From assembly GCA_001563325.1 (NCBI GenBank), contig LRSK01000101.1, positions 1-6,150 on the forward strand: 6,150 bases of DNA, given 5' to 3'. Shown here piece after piece: positions 5,684 through 6,150 of this stretch (position 1 is the stretch's first letter; every line of letters starts with the position of its first letter). Under the pieces are notes generated by a model. The model saw only the letters and a list, made by a program, of their open reading frames with translations, was not told where the DNA came from and did no database searches. The position numbers and the translations under genes were made by a program. Source of the DNA: Candidatus Thorarchaeota archaeon SMTZ1-83. Lineage in GTDB: Archaea > Asgardarchaeota > Thorarchaeia > Thorarchaeales > Thorarchaeaceae.

Positions 5684-6150
5684 ATGACAACACCTGACCG
5701 ACCAACGATATCAGACATGCTCGACATAAAGTCCGTGGCTATCGTAGGCGTTTCGTCCTCCATGGGCTACTACTGGCCACACTCGATGCTTCAATGGCCT
5801 CACGACCTCAAGGTCTGGTTTGTTTCCAAGCGGGAGGGGGAGGCACTTGGACACAGACTGTACCAGAGCATAGCGGACATTCCTGAACCTATTGATTTTG
5901 CAATCACCAGAGTCCCATACCAAGCCGTTCCTAGCGTGCTGAAAGAGGCTTCAGCCAAAGGTGCAAAAGGTGTAACCATCTTCACAAGTGGATTCTCAGA
6001 GCTTGACACAGATGCAGGAAGAAAGCGCGAAGAAGAGTTGAGGCAGATAGCGGAAGCAATCCCTACCAGAGTTCTGGGCCCGAACTGTATGGGTCTCATG
6101 TATCCAAAGATTGGAATGGCGTTCATGCCCACGGTCAGACAGCTGGAGGG
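5684..6150 (+). CDS. ADP-forming acyl-CoA synthetase-like protein, N-terminal CoA-binding domain (C-terminus outside window)
   Basis: The 155 visible residues form a Rossmann-type CoA-binding domain as in the alpha subunit of archaeal acetyl-CoA synthetase (ADP-forming) and succinyl-CoA synthetase relatives. Markers are DIKSVAIVGVS (14-24), SIADIPEPIDFAI (62-74) matching the usual S-x-x-D-I-P-x-x-x-D stretch, GAKGVTIFTSGFSE (93-106) and RVLGPNCMG (129-137). These enzymes interconvert acyl-CoA, ADP and phosphate with the acid, CoA and ATP in the cytoplasm. The phosphorylated His lies beyond the window and cannot be checked. Odd points: the usual glycine-rich P-G-x-x-G segment after the first strand is replaced by SSSMGYYWPHSM (24-35), and the usual VNP after the second strand is VSK (47-49). 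This suggests a divergent paralogue with a changed CoA pocket or another role. Single-subunit and fused forms cannot be told apart here. Confidence 0.8.
   Translation, partial: MTTPDRPTISDMLDIKSVAIVGVSSSMGYYWPHSMLQWPHDLKVWFVSKREGEALGHRLYQSIADIPEPIDFAITRVPYQAVPSVLKEASAKGAKGVTIFTSGFSELDTDAGRKREEELRQIAEAIPTRVLGPNCMGLMYPKIGMAFMPTVRQLE

Overview
The window looks archaeal, about half G+C. The start regions carry TATA-like boxes at archaeal spacing and GGAG-type ribosome sites, with no clear bacterial -35/-10 pairs. The gene content also fits: an ADP-forming acyl-CoA synthetase-type protein, a GT-C polyprenol-linked glycosyltransferase, and a very large Ig-like-repeat surface protein rich in N-glycosylation sequons. 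An Asgard archaeon, for example a Thorarchaeota-like lineage, is a guess from the style of the big protein; nothing here proves it.

Layout: (1) complement(<1..3980) is one uninterrupted minus-strand reading frame that leaves the window at its left edge. Its 1326 visible residues start with a signal peptide, followed by a Trp/Tyr-rich region and a jelly-roll carbohydrate-binding-like domain, further beta-rich segments, and at least seven Ig-like repeats of about 100 residues. It has no initiation site problem: a good AGGAG site and a TATA-like box precede its ATG. (2) 3981..4428 is a 448-base intergenic stretch without a convincing gene. It holds the promoter, a perfect 14-bp palindrome near the expected transcription start, and an AT-rich island with related TCGAT..ATCGA palindromes inside a larger inverted repeat. 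(3) complement(4429..5589) encodes a membrane protein with about ten or eleven helices and GT87-like motifs. (4) 5590..5683 is a compact divergent promoter region with a near-symmetric TATA-like box. (5) 5684..>6150 is the N-terminal CoA-binding domain of an ADP-forming acyl-CoA synthetase-like protein, cut by the right edge.

How the genes may work together: the glycosyltransferase lies just upstream of the secreted protein on the same strand. The latter carries about 25 Asn-X-Ser/Thr sequons, so a link through cell-surface glycosylation is reasonable but only inferred. The CoA-binding gene is divergent and has no evident functional tie. I see no CRISPR array, insertion sequence, RNA gene or defence/toxin cassette. 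The least explained parts are the palindrome cluster in the intergenic region and the giant repeat protein itself.
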